Part shown: positions 51,289-58,964 of the stretch, piece by piece | How positions within the stretch are numbered: the first letter of the stretch is position 1 | Layout: each line of letters begins with the position of its first letter | Origin: Streptomyces durmitorensis | GTDB taxonomy: Bacteria > Actinomycetota > Actinomycetes > Streptomycetales > Streptomycetaceae | Direction of reading: 5' to 3' | DNA length: 64,000 nt | Assembly (NCBI RefSeq): GCF_023498005.1 | Contig: NZ_CP097289.1 | Span: 6,634,001 to 6,698,000 of the forward strand | Program-made: the position numbers and the translations under genes | Notes under the pieces: model-generated | Told to the model about the DNA's origin: nothing | The model's input: the letters and a program-made list of their open reading frames with translations, nothing else | The model's database searches: none

Positions 51289-51300
51289 GTAACCGGTTAC
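51289..51300. promoter_or_regulatory. LacI-type operator before the dehydrogenase
   Basis: GTAACCGGTTAC is a perfect 12-bp palindrome with the central C-G typical of LacI-family sites. It ends 18 bp before the dehydrogenase start, well placed to block its transcription or translation start region. Confidence 0.7.
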
Positions 51301-51318
51301 TACGAGGGATGGTCACGC

Positions 51319-52374
51319 GTGGCAGACCAGGCAGAGTTGAAGGGTCCACCGAGCGGTCCACCGATGAGTCCACGGATCAGTCCACCGATCACCGCGCTCG
51401 CCATGAGCGCGGACGTGGCGGACCGGGTGTTCGCCCCCGACATCCGCGAACGGCTCGCCCGCAGCGTGGAACTGGCGCCCGCCCTGCTCACCGGTTCGCT
51501 CACCGGGGACGAGGCGCGGGCGGTGCTCGCCGACACGGAGATCCTGGTCACCGGCTGGAACTGCCCGCCGGTCACCGCGGAGGTCCTGGCCTGCGCCCCT
51601 CGGCTGCGGGCCCTCGTGCATGCCGCAGGATCGGTGAAACCCGTGGTGACGGACGCGCTGTGGGACCGGGGCGTGGTGGTCTCGTCGGCGGCCGACGCCA
51701 ACGCGGGGCCCGTCGTCGCCTACACGCTCGCCGCGATCACCTTCGCGGCGAAGGGCGCGCTGCCGGCCGCGGCGGGTTACACCACGGGGTGGCCGCCCTT
51801 CACCGAGCGGACGGGCGCGGACTCCCGCACCGTCGGCATCATCGGTGCGTCCCGGATCGGGCGGGGGGTGATCGCGGCGCTGCGGGGCTCCGACGCGGGA
51901 TGGCGCGTGCTCCTGACCGATCCCTACGTCACGGGGGAGGAGGCGGCCGGGCTCGGCGTGGAGCTCGTCGACCTGTCGGAACTGTGCCGGCGCAGCTCGA
52001 TCGTCAGCGTCCACGCGCCCCAACTCCCCGAGACCCGGGGCATGGTGAGCGAGGAGATGCTGAAGCTGATCCCGGACGGGGGCACCGTCATCAACACGGC
52101 ACGCGGCTCACTGGTCGACACACAGGCGCTGGCCCGCGAGTGCGGGGCGGGGCGCCTGGACGCGTTCCTCGACGTGACGGACCCCGAGCCGCTGCCGGCC
52201 GGTCATCCCTTGCTGGTACTCCCGAACGTGCTGGTCACCCCGCATGTCGCGGGGGCGCAGGGGAGCGAGGTGCGCAGGCTCGGGGAGTACGCGGTGGGGG
52301 AGGTGGAACGGTTCGTGCGGGGGGAGGGGCTGCGGGGGCGGCTGTTGCGGGAGGAGTTGCCGCGGATGGCGTAG
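51319..52374 (+). CDS. D-isomer 2-hydroxyacid dehydrogenase family protein
   Basis: A 351-residue NAD-linked dehydrogenase. The nucleotide fold is TVGIIGASRIGRGVIAALRG, where the usual GxGxxG reads GASRIG. VSVHAPQLPETRGM, DGGTVINTARGSLVD and the final HVAGAQGSE complete the family; the catalytic Arg is in NTARGS and the His in TPHVAG. It probably oxidises or reduces a sugar-derived hydroxy acid linked to the divergent importer. GTG 51319 with GAGGGA upstream. A C-terminal Arg-rich tail is species-specific. Confidence 0.9.
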   Translation: MADQAELKGPPSGPPMSPRISPPITALAMSADVADRVFAPDIRERLARSVELAPALLTGSLTGDEARAVLADTEILVTGWNCPPVTAEVLACAPRLRALVHAAGSVKPVVTDALWDRGVVVSSAADANAGPVVAYTLAAITFAAKGALPAAAGYTTGWPPFTERTGADSRTVGIIGASRIGRGVIAALRGSDAGWRVLLTDPYVTGEEAAGLGVELVDLSELCRRSSIVSVHAPQLPETRGMVSEEMLKLIPDGGTVINTARGSLVDTQALARECGAGRLDAFLDVTDPEPLPAGHPLLVLPNVLVTPHVAGAQGSEVRRLGEYAVGEVERFVRGEGLRGRLLREELPRMA

Positions 52375-52380
52375 GGGGTT

Positions 52381-52503
52381 CTGGCGCGAGGGCCTTGGAC
52401 GCCGTCCATCACCGGCTTCGCCGAGTTCGTCCTCGAACGCCGGACGGGCTGGATCCTCCAGCCCGTCCAGCCCGTCCAGCCCGTCCGGCCCGTCCGGCGG
52501 GCT
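52381..52503. repeat. Intergenic repeat, second copy of the 20499 element
   Basis: From CTGGCGCGAGGGCCTTGGAC to CGCCGGACGGGCTG it matches 20499-20568 with few changes. The core hairpin has arms GGACGGGCTGGA and TCCAGCCCGTCC with loop TCC (52442-52468). The right arm is followed by extra CAGCCCGTC-type nine-base units, suggesting local expansion. It separates convergent genes. Confidence 0.85.
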
Positions 52504-52513
52504 ACGGCTACGG

Positions 52514-53149
52514 CTACGGCTTCGCGCCCCGCGCCTTCAGCAGATCCACCATCAGCTCGATCTCCGACTCCTGAGAGTCCACCATCCCCTGCGCGAGCCG
52601 CCGCTCCACCTTCACCTCACACCGGTCCACACACCCCTCGGCCATGTGGATCCCGCCCTTGTGATGCTTGATCATCAGCTGGAGATACCGCACCTCGGCA
52701 GCCCGCCCACTCAGCTTCCCGAGATCCTTGAGCTCCGTATGGGTCGCCATCCCCGGCATGAGCGCACCGTCCTTGCCCGGCGGCAAGTCGCCCATGCCCA
52801 TCCACTCCATCGGAGCACCCTCCGGCACCTTCGGCAGCTCCCACAGGTCGAGCCAGCCGAGCAGCATGCCCCGCTGGTTCGCCTGGGTCTGGGCGATGTC
52901 GTACGCGAGGCGCCTGATCTCCTCGTCCTTCGTGCCGTCGCGCACGATGTACGACATCTCCACGGCCTGCTGGTGGTGCGTCGCCATGTCCCGGGCGAAG
53001 CCCGCGTCGGCGGACTTCGTGGACGGTGCGGACGTGCCGGACGAGCCGTCCGTCGAGGCGACCGCGGCGGTGATCCCGCCGGCCGCGACGACCGCCGCCA
53101 CGACACCCCCGACGATCCAGCCGGTACGCCGGGAGGGTGCCTGCCTCAC
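52514..53149 (-). CDS. DUF305-family exported protein
   Basis: A 211-residue protein with a signal-anchor helix (GWIVGGVVAAVVAAGGITAA). The DUF305 four-helix ferritin-like core has FARDMATHHQQAVEMSYIV and, later, LMIKHHKGGIHMAEGCV, giving two HHxxA-type His/Met/Glu sites that can hold metal. Met-rich stretches (PMEWMGMGDL) fit copper binding. GTG 53149 overlaps the DUF3105 stop (GTGA). Confidence 0.9.
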   Translation of the reverse strand: MRQAPSRRTGWIVGGVVAAVVAAGGITAAVASTDGSSGTSAPSTKSADAGFARDMATHHQQAVEMSYIVRDGTKDEEIRRLAYDIAQTQANQRGMLLGWLDLWELPKVPEGAPMEWMGMGDLPPGKDGALMPGMATHTELKDLGKLSGRAAEVRYLQLMIKHHKGGIHMAEGCVDRCEVKVERRLAQGMVDSQESEIELMVDLLKARGAKP

Positions 53150-53814
53150 TGGCCCTTGCCACCCGTGCAGGCGGCCCCCGGCTCAGGGGTCTGCTTGCCC
53201 TGTACGTACGTGGAGAAGAAGGAGCCGACCTTCGGGTCGGACGCGCCGGTCACCGTGCGCTGGTGGCCCCAGGCCGACAGCATGATCGGGTCCTTCTGGT
53301 CCTTGACCGGGCTCATCAGCGAGTACGGCGTCTGCTTGACCTTCTGCTCCAGCTTCTTCAGGTCCGCGTCCTTCGCCTTGTCGTTGTACGTCACCCAGAC
53401 AGCGCCGTGCTCCAGGGAGTGCACGGCGTTGCGCTCGGGGAGCTCGTCCTTGTAGACGTCGCCGTTGCAGTTCATCCACACCTGGTCGTGGTCGCCGCCG
53501 ACCGGCGGGGTCATCGCGTAGCTGACGTCCTTGGTGACGTGCGTACGGCCCAGCTGCTTGGCGTCCCAGACCTTCTCGCCGTCCGCGGTCGTCTTGAACT
53601 TCGGCGCGGACTTCCCGTCGGAGGCGACCTTGTCGGAGTCGTCGTCGGCCTTCTGGAAGAGGACGACACCGCCCACGGCGAGCGCGGCGACCACCACGGC
53701 GCTCAGGGTGATCGTGATGATGCGGCCACGGCGATCGCGTGCGCGCTCGGCCTTGCGCATCTCCTCTATCCGGGCCTTGCGGGATGCGGTGCTCGTGTTC
53801 TTGGCGGAACCCAT
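53146..53814 (-). CDS. DUF3105-family membrane-anchored protein
   Basis: A 222-residue protein with a basic N-terminus, one helix (IITITLSAVVVAALAVGGVV) and an external DUF3105 domain: TPPVGGDHDQVWMNCNGDVY, LPERNAVHSLEHGAVWVTY and the end AWGHQRTVTGASDPKV. The conserved His residues and single Cys suggest a metal site. It pairs with DUF305, an arrangement common in Streptomyces near glutamine synthetase genes. ATG 53814 with GAAGGA upstream. Confidence 0.9.
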   Translation of the reverse strand: MGSAKNTSTASRKARIEEMRKAERARDRRGRIITITLSAVVVAALAVGGVVLFQKADDDSDKVASDGKSAPKFKTTADGEKVWDAKQLGRTHVTKDVSYAMTPPVGGDHDQVWMNCNGDVYKDELPERNAVHSLEHGAVWVTYNDKAKDADLKKLEQKVKQTPYSLMSPVKDQKDPIMLSAWGHQRTVTGASDPKVGSFFSTYVQGKQTPEPGAACTGGKGQ

Positions 53815-54101
53815 GATGTGTCCTTCGGCGAAACGGCGGAAAGGGCGGGACGCGCGTGACGGAACAGGGTGGAGCGGTTCGCTGATCGTAATGGGCGAGG
53901 CTTTCAGGCTGTAGGGGCAGTCCGAGCCGCCCGCTGTTACGGCCGCGCCGATCAGCAGGCACTATGGGCACAGGGCGGCACATGGCCCGCAACGCGCTCG
54001 AAACCGTGTGGTGGGATGCTCATGTGCCCCGATGTGTCCCAAGGCTCGAGAGCAGCACGGACGCAGACGGCCTGACCAGCAAGGATGGGTGGAAGCGGAA
54101 G

Positions 54102-55463
54102 ATGGACAAGCAGCAGGAATTCGTGCTCCGGACACTGGAGGAGCGCGACATCCGGTTCGTACGCCTGTGGTTCACGGATGTCCTCGGCTTCCTGAAATCA
54201 GTCGCGGTGGCTCCTGCCGAGCTGGAGCAGGCCTTCGACGAAGGCATCGGGTTCGACGGCTCGGCGATCGAGGGATTCGCCCGGGTGTACGAGTCGGACA
54301 TGATCGCCAAGCCGGACCCGTCGACCTTCCAGGTGCTGCCCTGGCGCGCGGAGGCCCCCGGCACCGCCCGTATGTTCTGCGACATCCTCATGCCGGACGG
54401 CTCCCCGTCCTTCGCGGACCCGCGTTACGTCCTGAAGCGGGCCCTGGCGAAGACCTCCGACCTCGGGTTCACCTTCTACACCCACCCCGAGATCGAGTTC
54501 TTCCTCCTGAAGGACAAGCCGCTGGACGGCTCGCGGCCCACCCCCGCCGACAACTCCGGCTACTTCGACCACACCCCGCAGAACGTGGGCATGGACTTCC
54601 GCCGTCAGGCCATCACCATGCTCGAATCCATGGGCATCTCGGTCGAGTTCAGCCACCACGAGGGTGCGCCGGGCCAGCAGGAGATCGACCTCCGTTACGC
54701 GGACGCGCTCTCCACGGCCGACAACATCATGACGTTCCGTCTGGTCATGAAGCAGGTGGCGCTGGAGCAGGGGGTCAACGCGACCTTCATGCCGAAGCCG
54801 TTCTCCGAGCACCCGGGCTCGGGCATGCACACGCACCTCTCCCTCTTCGAGGGCGACCGCAACGCCTTCTACGAGTCGGGCTCCGAGTACCAGCTCTCGA
54901 AGGTCGGCCGCTCCTTCATCGCGGGCCTCCTGAAGCACGCCGCCGAGATCTCCGCGGTCACCAACCAGTGGGTGAACTCCTACAAGCGCATCTGGGGCGG
55001 CTCGGAGCGCACGGCGGGCGCGGGGGGCGAGGCACCCTCGTACATCTGCTGGGGCCACAACAACCGCTCCGCGCTGATCCGCGTCCCGATGTACAAGCCC
55101 GGCAAGACCGGCTCGGCACGGGTCGAGGTCCGCTCGATCGACTCGGGCGCGAACCCGTACCTGACGTACGCGGTCCTGCTCGCCGCGGGCCTCAAGGGCA
55201 TCGAGGAGGGCTACGAGCTCCCGCCGGGCGCCGACGACGACGTGTGGGCCCTGAGCGACGCGGAACGCCGCGCGATGGGCATCGAGCCGCTGCCGCAGAA
55301 CCTGGGCGAGGCGATTGCGCTGATGGAGCGCAGCGAGCTCGTGGCCGAGACCCTGGGTGAGCACGTGTACGACTTCTTCCTCCGGAACAAGAAGCAGGAG
55401 TGGGAGGAGTACCGCAGCGAGGTCACGGCCTTCGAGCTGAGGAAGAACCTTCCGGTGCTGTAA
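54102..55463 (+). CDS. glnA2: Glutamine synthetase-like, gamma-glutamylpolyamine synthetase GlnA2 type
   Basis: A 453-residue type I glutamine synthetase fold. FVRLWFTDVLGFLKSVAV starts the beta-grasp part, GFDGSAIEGFARVYESDM follows, and the active site has FTFYTHPEIEFFLLKDKP, GAPGQQEIDLRYADAL, NATFMPKPFSEHPGSGMHTHLS (in two parts) and ARVEVRSIDSGANPYL. The adenylylation site of GlnA (a Tyr in an NLY-type loop) is replaced by GADDDVWALSDAERRAMG. In S. coelicolor this type (GlnA2) glutamylates polyamines; I infer the same here. ATG 54102 preceded by GGAAGCGGAAG. Confidence 0.93.
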   Translation: MDKQQEFVLRTLEERDIRFVRLWFTDVLGFLKSVAVAPAELEQAFDEGIGFDGSAIEGFARVYESDMIAKPDPSTFQVLPWRAEAPGTARMFCDILMPDGSPSFADPRYVLKRALAKTSDLGFTFYTHPEIEFFLLKDKPLDGSRPTPADNSGYFDHTPQNVGMDFRRQAITMLESMGISVEFSHHEGAPGQQEIDLRYADALSTADNIMTFRLVMKQVALEQGVNATFMPKPFSEHPGSGMHTHLSLFEGDRNAFYESGSEYQLSKVGRSFIAGLLKHAAEISAVTNQWVNSYKRIWGGSERTAGAGGEAPSYICWGHNNRSALIRVPMYKPGKTGSARVEVRSIDSGANPYLTYAVLLAAGLKGIEEGYELPPGADDDVWALSDAERRAMGIEPLPQNLGEAIALMERSELVAETLGEHVYDFFLRNKKQEWEEYRSEVTAFELRKNLPVL

Positions 55464-55496
55464 GCGCAGGTCAGATGGTTTCTTAGCGGTTTTACC

Positions 55497-55531
55497 GAGA
55501 GGGCCCACGGTCATTGACCGTGGGCCCTCTC
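55497..55531. terminator. Strong terminator after glnA2
   Basis: Seventeen-base arms GAGAGGGCCCACGGTCA and TGACCGTGGGCCCTCTC flank a single T, giving a long perfect stem. It sits 34 bp past the glnA2 stop and marks the edge of the ordinary chromosome. Confidence 0.85.
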
Positions 55532-55745
55532 GCGTATCCATCTAGGCCTGGGCCGTCTGTGGGCCGTCTAGCGCTGGATCGAGCTACCAGACCGGACCTC
55601 ACTGGGCTTGGTGCCCTCCTTGGTCTGTTTGGGAGGGGAGCGGCTCGTCGGCTCATAATCGGCGGCCGGTCGCTGTCGATGGCCAGGAGGTGACCTGGCA
55701 GCGCAGACGGCGCGTCACGTAGGGCAGGTAGAGGCACAGATCAGG

Positions 55746-55904
55746 TTGCAGGCGTCAGAGATCAAGGCGTACGAGTTCCATCCCGTCGCGGCGGTGGACG
55801 GCCTCACCATTCCCCGCCTCGCACGCCGCATCCGAGCAGCTGCGGTTGCGCGCGATGAAGGCGCCGTGGCGTATCTCGAGCACGGCCTCCAACCTGAGCT
55901 ATGA
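55746..55904 (+). other. Protein-like open frame, possible gene fragment
   Basis: The frame ending at TGA 55902-55904 reads QASEIKAYEFHPVAAVDGLT, then RLARRIRAAAVARDEGAVAY and LEHGLQPEL. It has protein-like composition, but the only upstream start in frame is a TTG (55746) or CTG (55695) without a ribosome site. It may be the end of a lost gene. The rest of 55532-55946 holds nothing I recognise. Confidence 0.3.
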
Positions 55905-55946
55905 GCGTTCGAGATGAGGTGCTGGCGACCGGCACCCACAGAGCCG

Positions 55947-56252
55947 TTACAGCCCCAGAACGGAGCGCACGGCCTGCTCGATGCGAGCCATGGCCTCTTG
56001 GCCCACTTCACCCAGCAGCTTGGCGTTCTCGAAGCGCCGAGCCGCGTATTGGGTGACGTTTACCGGCACCGCGACCGCTCGCACGGGGTCTGCGATCGGC
56101 ACGGATACGAGGGTGTCGGGGTAGGCGCCGGCCGGGTGCAGGAGCAAGCAGACGGCGGCCTGGAACTTCGTGTTCACCTCGTCGATGGAGAGCACGACTG
56201 CGGTACGCGTGCTGTCGCCAACCGGGATCTCCCAGACTGTGCCGCGCTTCAA
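55947..56252 (-). CDS. PemK/MazF-family toxin
   Basis: A 101-residue protein with the MazF-type beta barrel: KRGTVWEIPVGDSTRTAVVL, LSIDEVNTKF, DTLVSVPIADPV, VAVPVNVTQY and a C-terminal helix ARIEQAVRSVLG. Such toxins cut mRNA in single-stranded regions. The usual RGDVWxVDL start is changed to RGTVWEIPV, so activity is not assured. The start overlaps the antitoxin stop (ATGA), giving translational coupling. Confidence 0.85.
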   Translation of the reverse strand: MKRGTVWEIPVGDSTRTAVVLSIDEVNTKFQAAVCLLLHPAGAYPDTLVSVPIADPVRAVAVPVNVTQYAARRFENAKLLGEVGQEAMARIEQAVRSVLGL

Positions 56253-56452
56253 CGGATGTCCCCCGCTGGGTCGTCGTCGCCGGTGTCGACAAGGAGAACG
56301 CCCTCGCTGTCCACAGCGGCCAGCGCTTCGCGCAGGGTCTGATCTCGTAGCGTTCGGACCATGTAGGCGTTCAGCGACAGCCCGGCGTCGGCCGCTGCCT
56401 TCCGAACCTCTGCGTCCAGATCATCTGGTATGCGCACGGTGAATACACTCAT
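56249..56452 (-). CDS. Ribbon-helix-helix antitoxin
   Basis: A 67-residue protein. The N-terminal SVFTVRIPDDLDAEVRKAAA followed by AGLSLNAYMVRTLRDQTL is the CopG/Arc-like fold, where VFTVRIP is the DNA-contacting strand. The acidic tail, DSEGVLLVDTGDDDPAGD, would wrap the toxin. An imperfect palindrome just upstream is the likely autoregulatory site. Confidence 0.85.
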   Translation of the reverse strand: MSVFTVRIPDDLDAEVRKAAADAGLSLNAYMVRTLRDQTLREALAAVDSEGVLLVDTGDDDPAGDIR

Positions 56453-56691
56453 GCCACCACTGTAGTAGTGGCCCTCCGCACCGGGAAGGGGCTATCGCTG
56501 GCGTAGTCGGGTGCCGGTCGGCGCGCGCAAGACCTCTTCCTGTGGCCGCGCCCGGATGTCGCCCCGCATGCCTGGTGCGGATGAGACACGAGCGAATGAC
56601 CCAACGCGGTGGTGTTGTCGTCAGCGTGGGCGTGGGCGGCCATCATGAGGGGTGCGACGGCGAGGGCAGCCAATCGCTGCGTAGAGTTCAT
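56449..56691 (-). CDS. Possible small secreted protein
   Basis: An 80-codon frame whose start, MNSTQRLAALAVAPLMMAAH, followed by AHADDNT, looks like a signal peptide and cleavage site. The remainder is His/Arg-rich without a fold. There is no clear ribosome site, and the frame runs to the antitoxin start, so it may be a chance or decayed frame. Confidence 0.25.
   Translation of the reverse strand: MNSTQRLAALAVAPLMMAAHAHADDNTTALGHSLVSHPHQACGATSGRGHRKRSCARRPAPDYASDSPFPVRRATTTVVA
56454..56471. promoter_or_regulatory. Candidate antitoxin operator
   Basis: CCACCACT-GT-AGTAGTGG is a palindrome with one mismatch, directly before the antitoxin start. It is well placed for repression by the toxin-antitoxin complex. 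Confidence 0.5.
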
Positions 56692-56705
56692 GCCACGGTG
56701 AACAT

Positions 56706-57584
56706 TTATGATTGATTAGGCCTATTCGCCACATCGCGATACGTCAAGCTCTGCGATCGCATGTGTTCGTGAATTACCTCAATGAGTTGACTCTTACGCA
56801 GTCGCTGCGTTTGTTCAATCCCGAGTTCCGAGGCGATTTCCTGTAATTCAGCCAAAACCATCCTCGAAAAAGGGCTGTCTGTGCGCGGGTACCCTTCGAC
56901 CTTAATCGTTCGATCTTCCCCCTCGACTCGAATCAATCGATCCTCGGATGGGATCTGGATGTACCTTCTGGATTCGCGCTCGTCGAACATGAACCGCATT
57001 TCGTCACTCAGATAGGCAATCCGCCTTTCTTGCTGGCGAACCAGAACAAGCAACTCCTCTAGCATGTCGCCACTCGCCCGAGCGGGGTGTTTGGCCTTAC
57101 TTACATCTCGGATTTTCTTCAACTGTTCCTCAAGGTCAGGCCAGTTGCGTTCGAATGCCCTCTCAAGACGATCATCAGTGATACGCGAATCCCCCAGCGC
57201 GACATTAACGTCCTTCATTAGTTGATGAACGTCTTCCTTCAGCGCGCTATCTGTGGCTTGAAACTGAGACAAGGGGCCTGTCAGTTCAGCGATCTTAATG
57301 TCTAGCAAAAGAGGGACAACGAAAGATTCGCCCATTTGCTTAGATAGCGCACCGGCCTCGAAATTGACCCATTGGGACGCTTGGTTCTCTGCAGTTACAC
57401 ACACGATCCCGAAATTAGATTCAGCAAGCTCATCCGCAACATCATTGAGCCCCCTACTCCCCTTAGTGATGTCTTGAGAAGAGATCCAAGGCTGAACAGC
57501 CTGCAGGACATCAGGAATCCACGTCTTCAGAGCTTCCGCCATCTTCTTCGAACGCTCACCAGACCAACTAAGAAAAACCTTCAT
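56706..57584 (-). CDS. TIR-domain protein with Rho_N-like C-terminal domain
   Basis: A 292-residue protein. The TIR domain (residues 1-135) starts MKVFLSWSGERSKKMAEALK, then WISSQDITKGSRGLND, FGIVCVTAENQASQWVNFEA and GALSKQM; the glutamate in NFEAGALSK aligns with the catalytic Glu of NAD-cleaving TIRs. A helical linker (about 150-200) follows. The end, MVLAELQEIASELGIEQTQR and LRKSQLIEVIHEHM (about 243-282), matches Rho-terminator N-domain/SAP-like modules that bind nucleic acid. Codon use is clearly less GC-rich than the core genes. Probably an NAD-depleting or signalling defence protein. Confidence 0.85.
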   Translation of the reverse strand: MKVFLSWSGERSKKMAEALKTWIPDVLQAVQPWISSQDITKGSRGLNDVADELAESNFGIVCVTAENQASQWVNFEAGALSKQMGESFVVPLLLDIKIAELTGPLSQFQATDSALKEDVHQLMKDVNVALGDSRITDDRLERAFERNWPDLEEQLKKIRDVSKAKHPARASGDMLEELLVLVRQQERRIAYLSDEMRFMFDERESRRYIQIPSEDRLIRVEGEDRTIKVEGYPRTDSPFSRMVLAELQEIASELGIEQTQRLRKSQLIEVIHEHMRSQSLTYRDVANRPNQS

Positions 57585-58197
57585 TTCACTCCTCTATATA
57601 CCAGGACCCCTAGCGGATCAAGCGTCGATGCTACAGCGAATCAGCCACCTCCACGGGCGAATGCGGGATGTCTTAGCACCGCGGACCGCCCGTGTATCTA
57701 CTCAGGTGGCGACGGTGGCCTCTGGAACCGCCTCAGGACGTAAGTTCGATGCGCTGCTCGTTTCACGGGCGTCCGCTGATATCCGTTGAGGTCGGGCAAG
57801 TCTTTTGATCAGGCACGCGATCCAACCGGCAGACGCCACCGGAACATGATCGGACAACTTGTAATGCGCAGGTCACGTTGGTACGGCGTTGTGAGCGGCA
57901 GAGCAGGGGTGGGAGGCGGCGGCATAGGCATATGCCGTCTGGATCGAACGGGGCATCATTCACGTTACAGAGCGGGTAGGTGGCGGGTAGCTACCCCCGC
58001 CGCTTCGTCTGCGCTTCTACGAGCTTGATGGGGACACGAGGAAGAGACCCGGACGGAGTGTCCGGGTCTCGTTTCCAGATCCTCGGATCTCCAGAGGGAA
58101 TCCCGCAACAGACGCCGCACGGCAAACCTCGTCGGCCCCATCGGCATGGGCAGTCCCACATCGGGTAATTCGCGGAGGCTCCGGGTGCCCGCTTCAT
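57585..58197. other. Gene-poor gap with a terminator hairpin
   Basis: No open frame is convincing on either strand in this 613-bp stretch. A hairpin with arms GAGACCCGGAC and GTCCGGGTCTC around GGAGT (58044-58070) is followed by GTTTCC, resembling an intrinsic terminator. It could terminate the operon at 58198-59344, which reads towards it. Confidence 0.55.
58044..58070. terminator. Intrinsic-type terminator hairpin
   Basis: Eleven-base perfect arms with a five-base loop; on either strand it could terminate transcription. The nearest complete gene on the reverse strand ends at 58198. Confidence 0.6.
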
Positions 58198-58500
58198 CTA
58201 TCCGTCTGTATTGCGGCCCGGCCAGCGAGCTGCTGCACGGATAGCCTCCGCGTACGGAGCATCGAAAGCGCGCGTCTCAGCGGTGAGATCATGAAAAGGA
58301 AGCAGTGCCTCGTGAGTGCTGTCCACTGACTGCATCCAGGCGGACCAGGCGTTGTGGACGTCTTCGTCGGTGACCTGCTCCCCCTTGGCCAGCAGTAGCA
58401 CGGCGTAGATACGGAAGAGGTCACCAGAGTCCGCAGGAGGCTCAGCGTCCGGAGGGAGACAGGATCGGATCAGGTTGGCGAGGGGATCAAGATAGGTCAC
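58198..58500 (-). CDS. DUF7701-like small protein
   Basis: A 100-residue acidic protein. It starts VTYLDPLANLIRSCLPPDAE and continues SGDLFRIYAVLLLAKGEQVT, DEDVHNAWSAWMQSVDSTHE and YAEAIRAAARWPG. I recall this pattern as the DUF7701 family, of unknown function. GTG 58500 overlaps the stop of the membrane-protein gene by four bases; the longer frame upstream is a shadow. Third gene of the TIR-like operon. Confidence 0.75.
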   Translation of the reverse strand: MTYLDPLANLIRSCLPPDAEPPADSGDLFRIYAVLLLAKGEQVTDEDVHNAWSAWMQSVDSTHEALLPFHDLTAETRAFDAPYAEAIRAAARWPGRNTDG

Positions 58501-58964
58501 ACGGTCAGTGTGCCCGCGAACAGGATCAGGTGCACCACAACGAACACCAGGGGGACGACACGTTCGGACGTGCCCAACTCGGCGTAACGCTTGCGCCAGT
58601 GCGGAATCGGATCGCTCTTCAATACCTCCCACTCATCAGCGAAAATCTTGACAGGCAGGCGTTCCTCAAGTTTGTTGATCACCTTGAATTTGGCCGTGTT
58701 TAGGTCCCGGTAACTGCGAAGTTGCATCCACCAGGCGGCAGATAGGGTGAGGCCAGCCGAAGCCACAGCCAATGCCACCCACCAAGGAGACTCGGAAAGC
58801 TTCGGAATCCCGAAGCCGACCAGGGTGACGAGTGCGGTCTGCACTGACAGGAAGAAGGCGTTGGCAGTGCCTCGCCGCGCGGAGACACGATCGGCCATCT
58901 CCACGGCGAGTTTGTAGAGGTCGAGCACCTCCGGCGGCGGGTCCGGTGCGGAAGGCGCTATCAC
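58497..58964 (-). CDS. Small multi-TM membrane protein, RipA-type
   Basis: A 155-residue protein. An N-terminal amphipathic helix, LYKLAVEMADRVSARRGTAN, leads into helices at about 34-54 and 60-80 and a last helix at about 135-154. The cytoplasmic loop has LRSYRDLNTAKFKVINKLEE and VKIFADEWEVL. I recall this architecture as the RipA family of octameric membrane proteins. In this operon it is a plausible membrane effector. The GTG start overlaps the TIR-like stop (GTGA), and the stop overlaps the next start. Confidence 0.78.
   Translation of the reverse strand: MIAPSAPDPPPEVLDLYKLAVEMADRVSARRGTANAFFLSVQTALVTLVGFGIPKLSESPWWVALAVASAGLTLSAAWWMQLRSYRDLNTAKFKVINKLEERLPVKIFADEWEVLKSDPIPHWRKRYAELGTSERVVPLVFVVVHLILFAGTLTV

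Noticed and set aside
55540..55620. tRNA-like fragments (GGTAGCTCGA, GGTCTGG on the reverse strand) that could mark an attachment site
   Set aside because: No cloverleaf with a matching acceptor stem or T-loop could be built, and no direct repeat of it was seen at the other end of the window.
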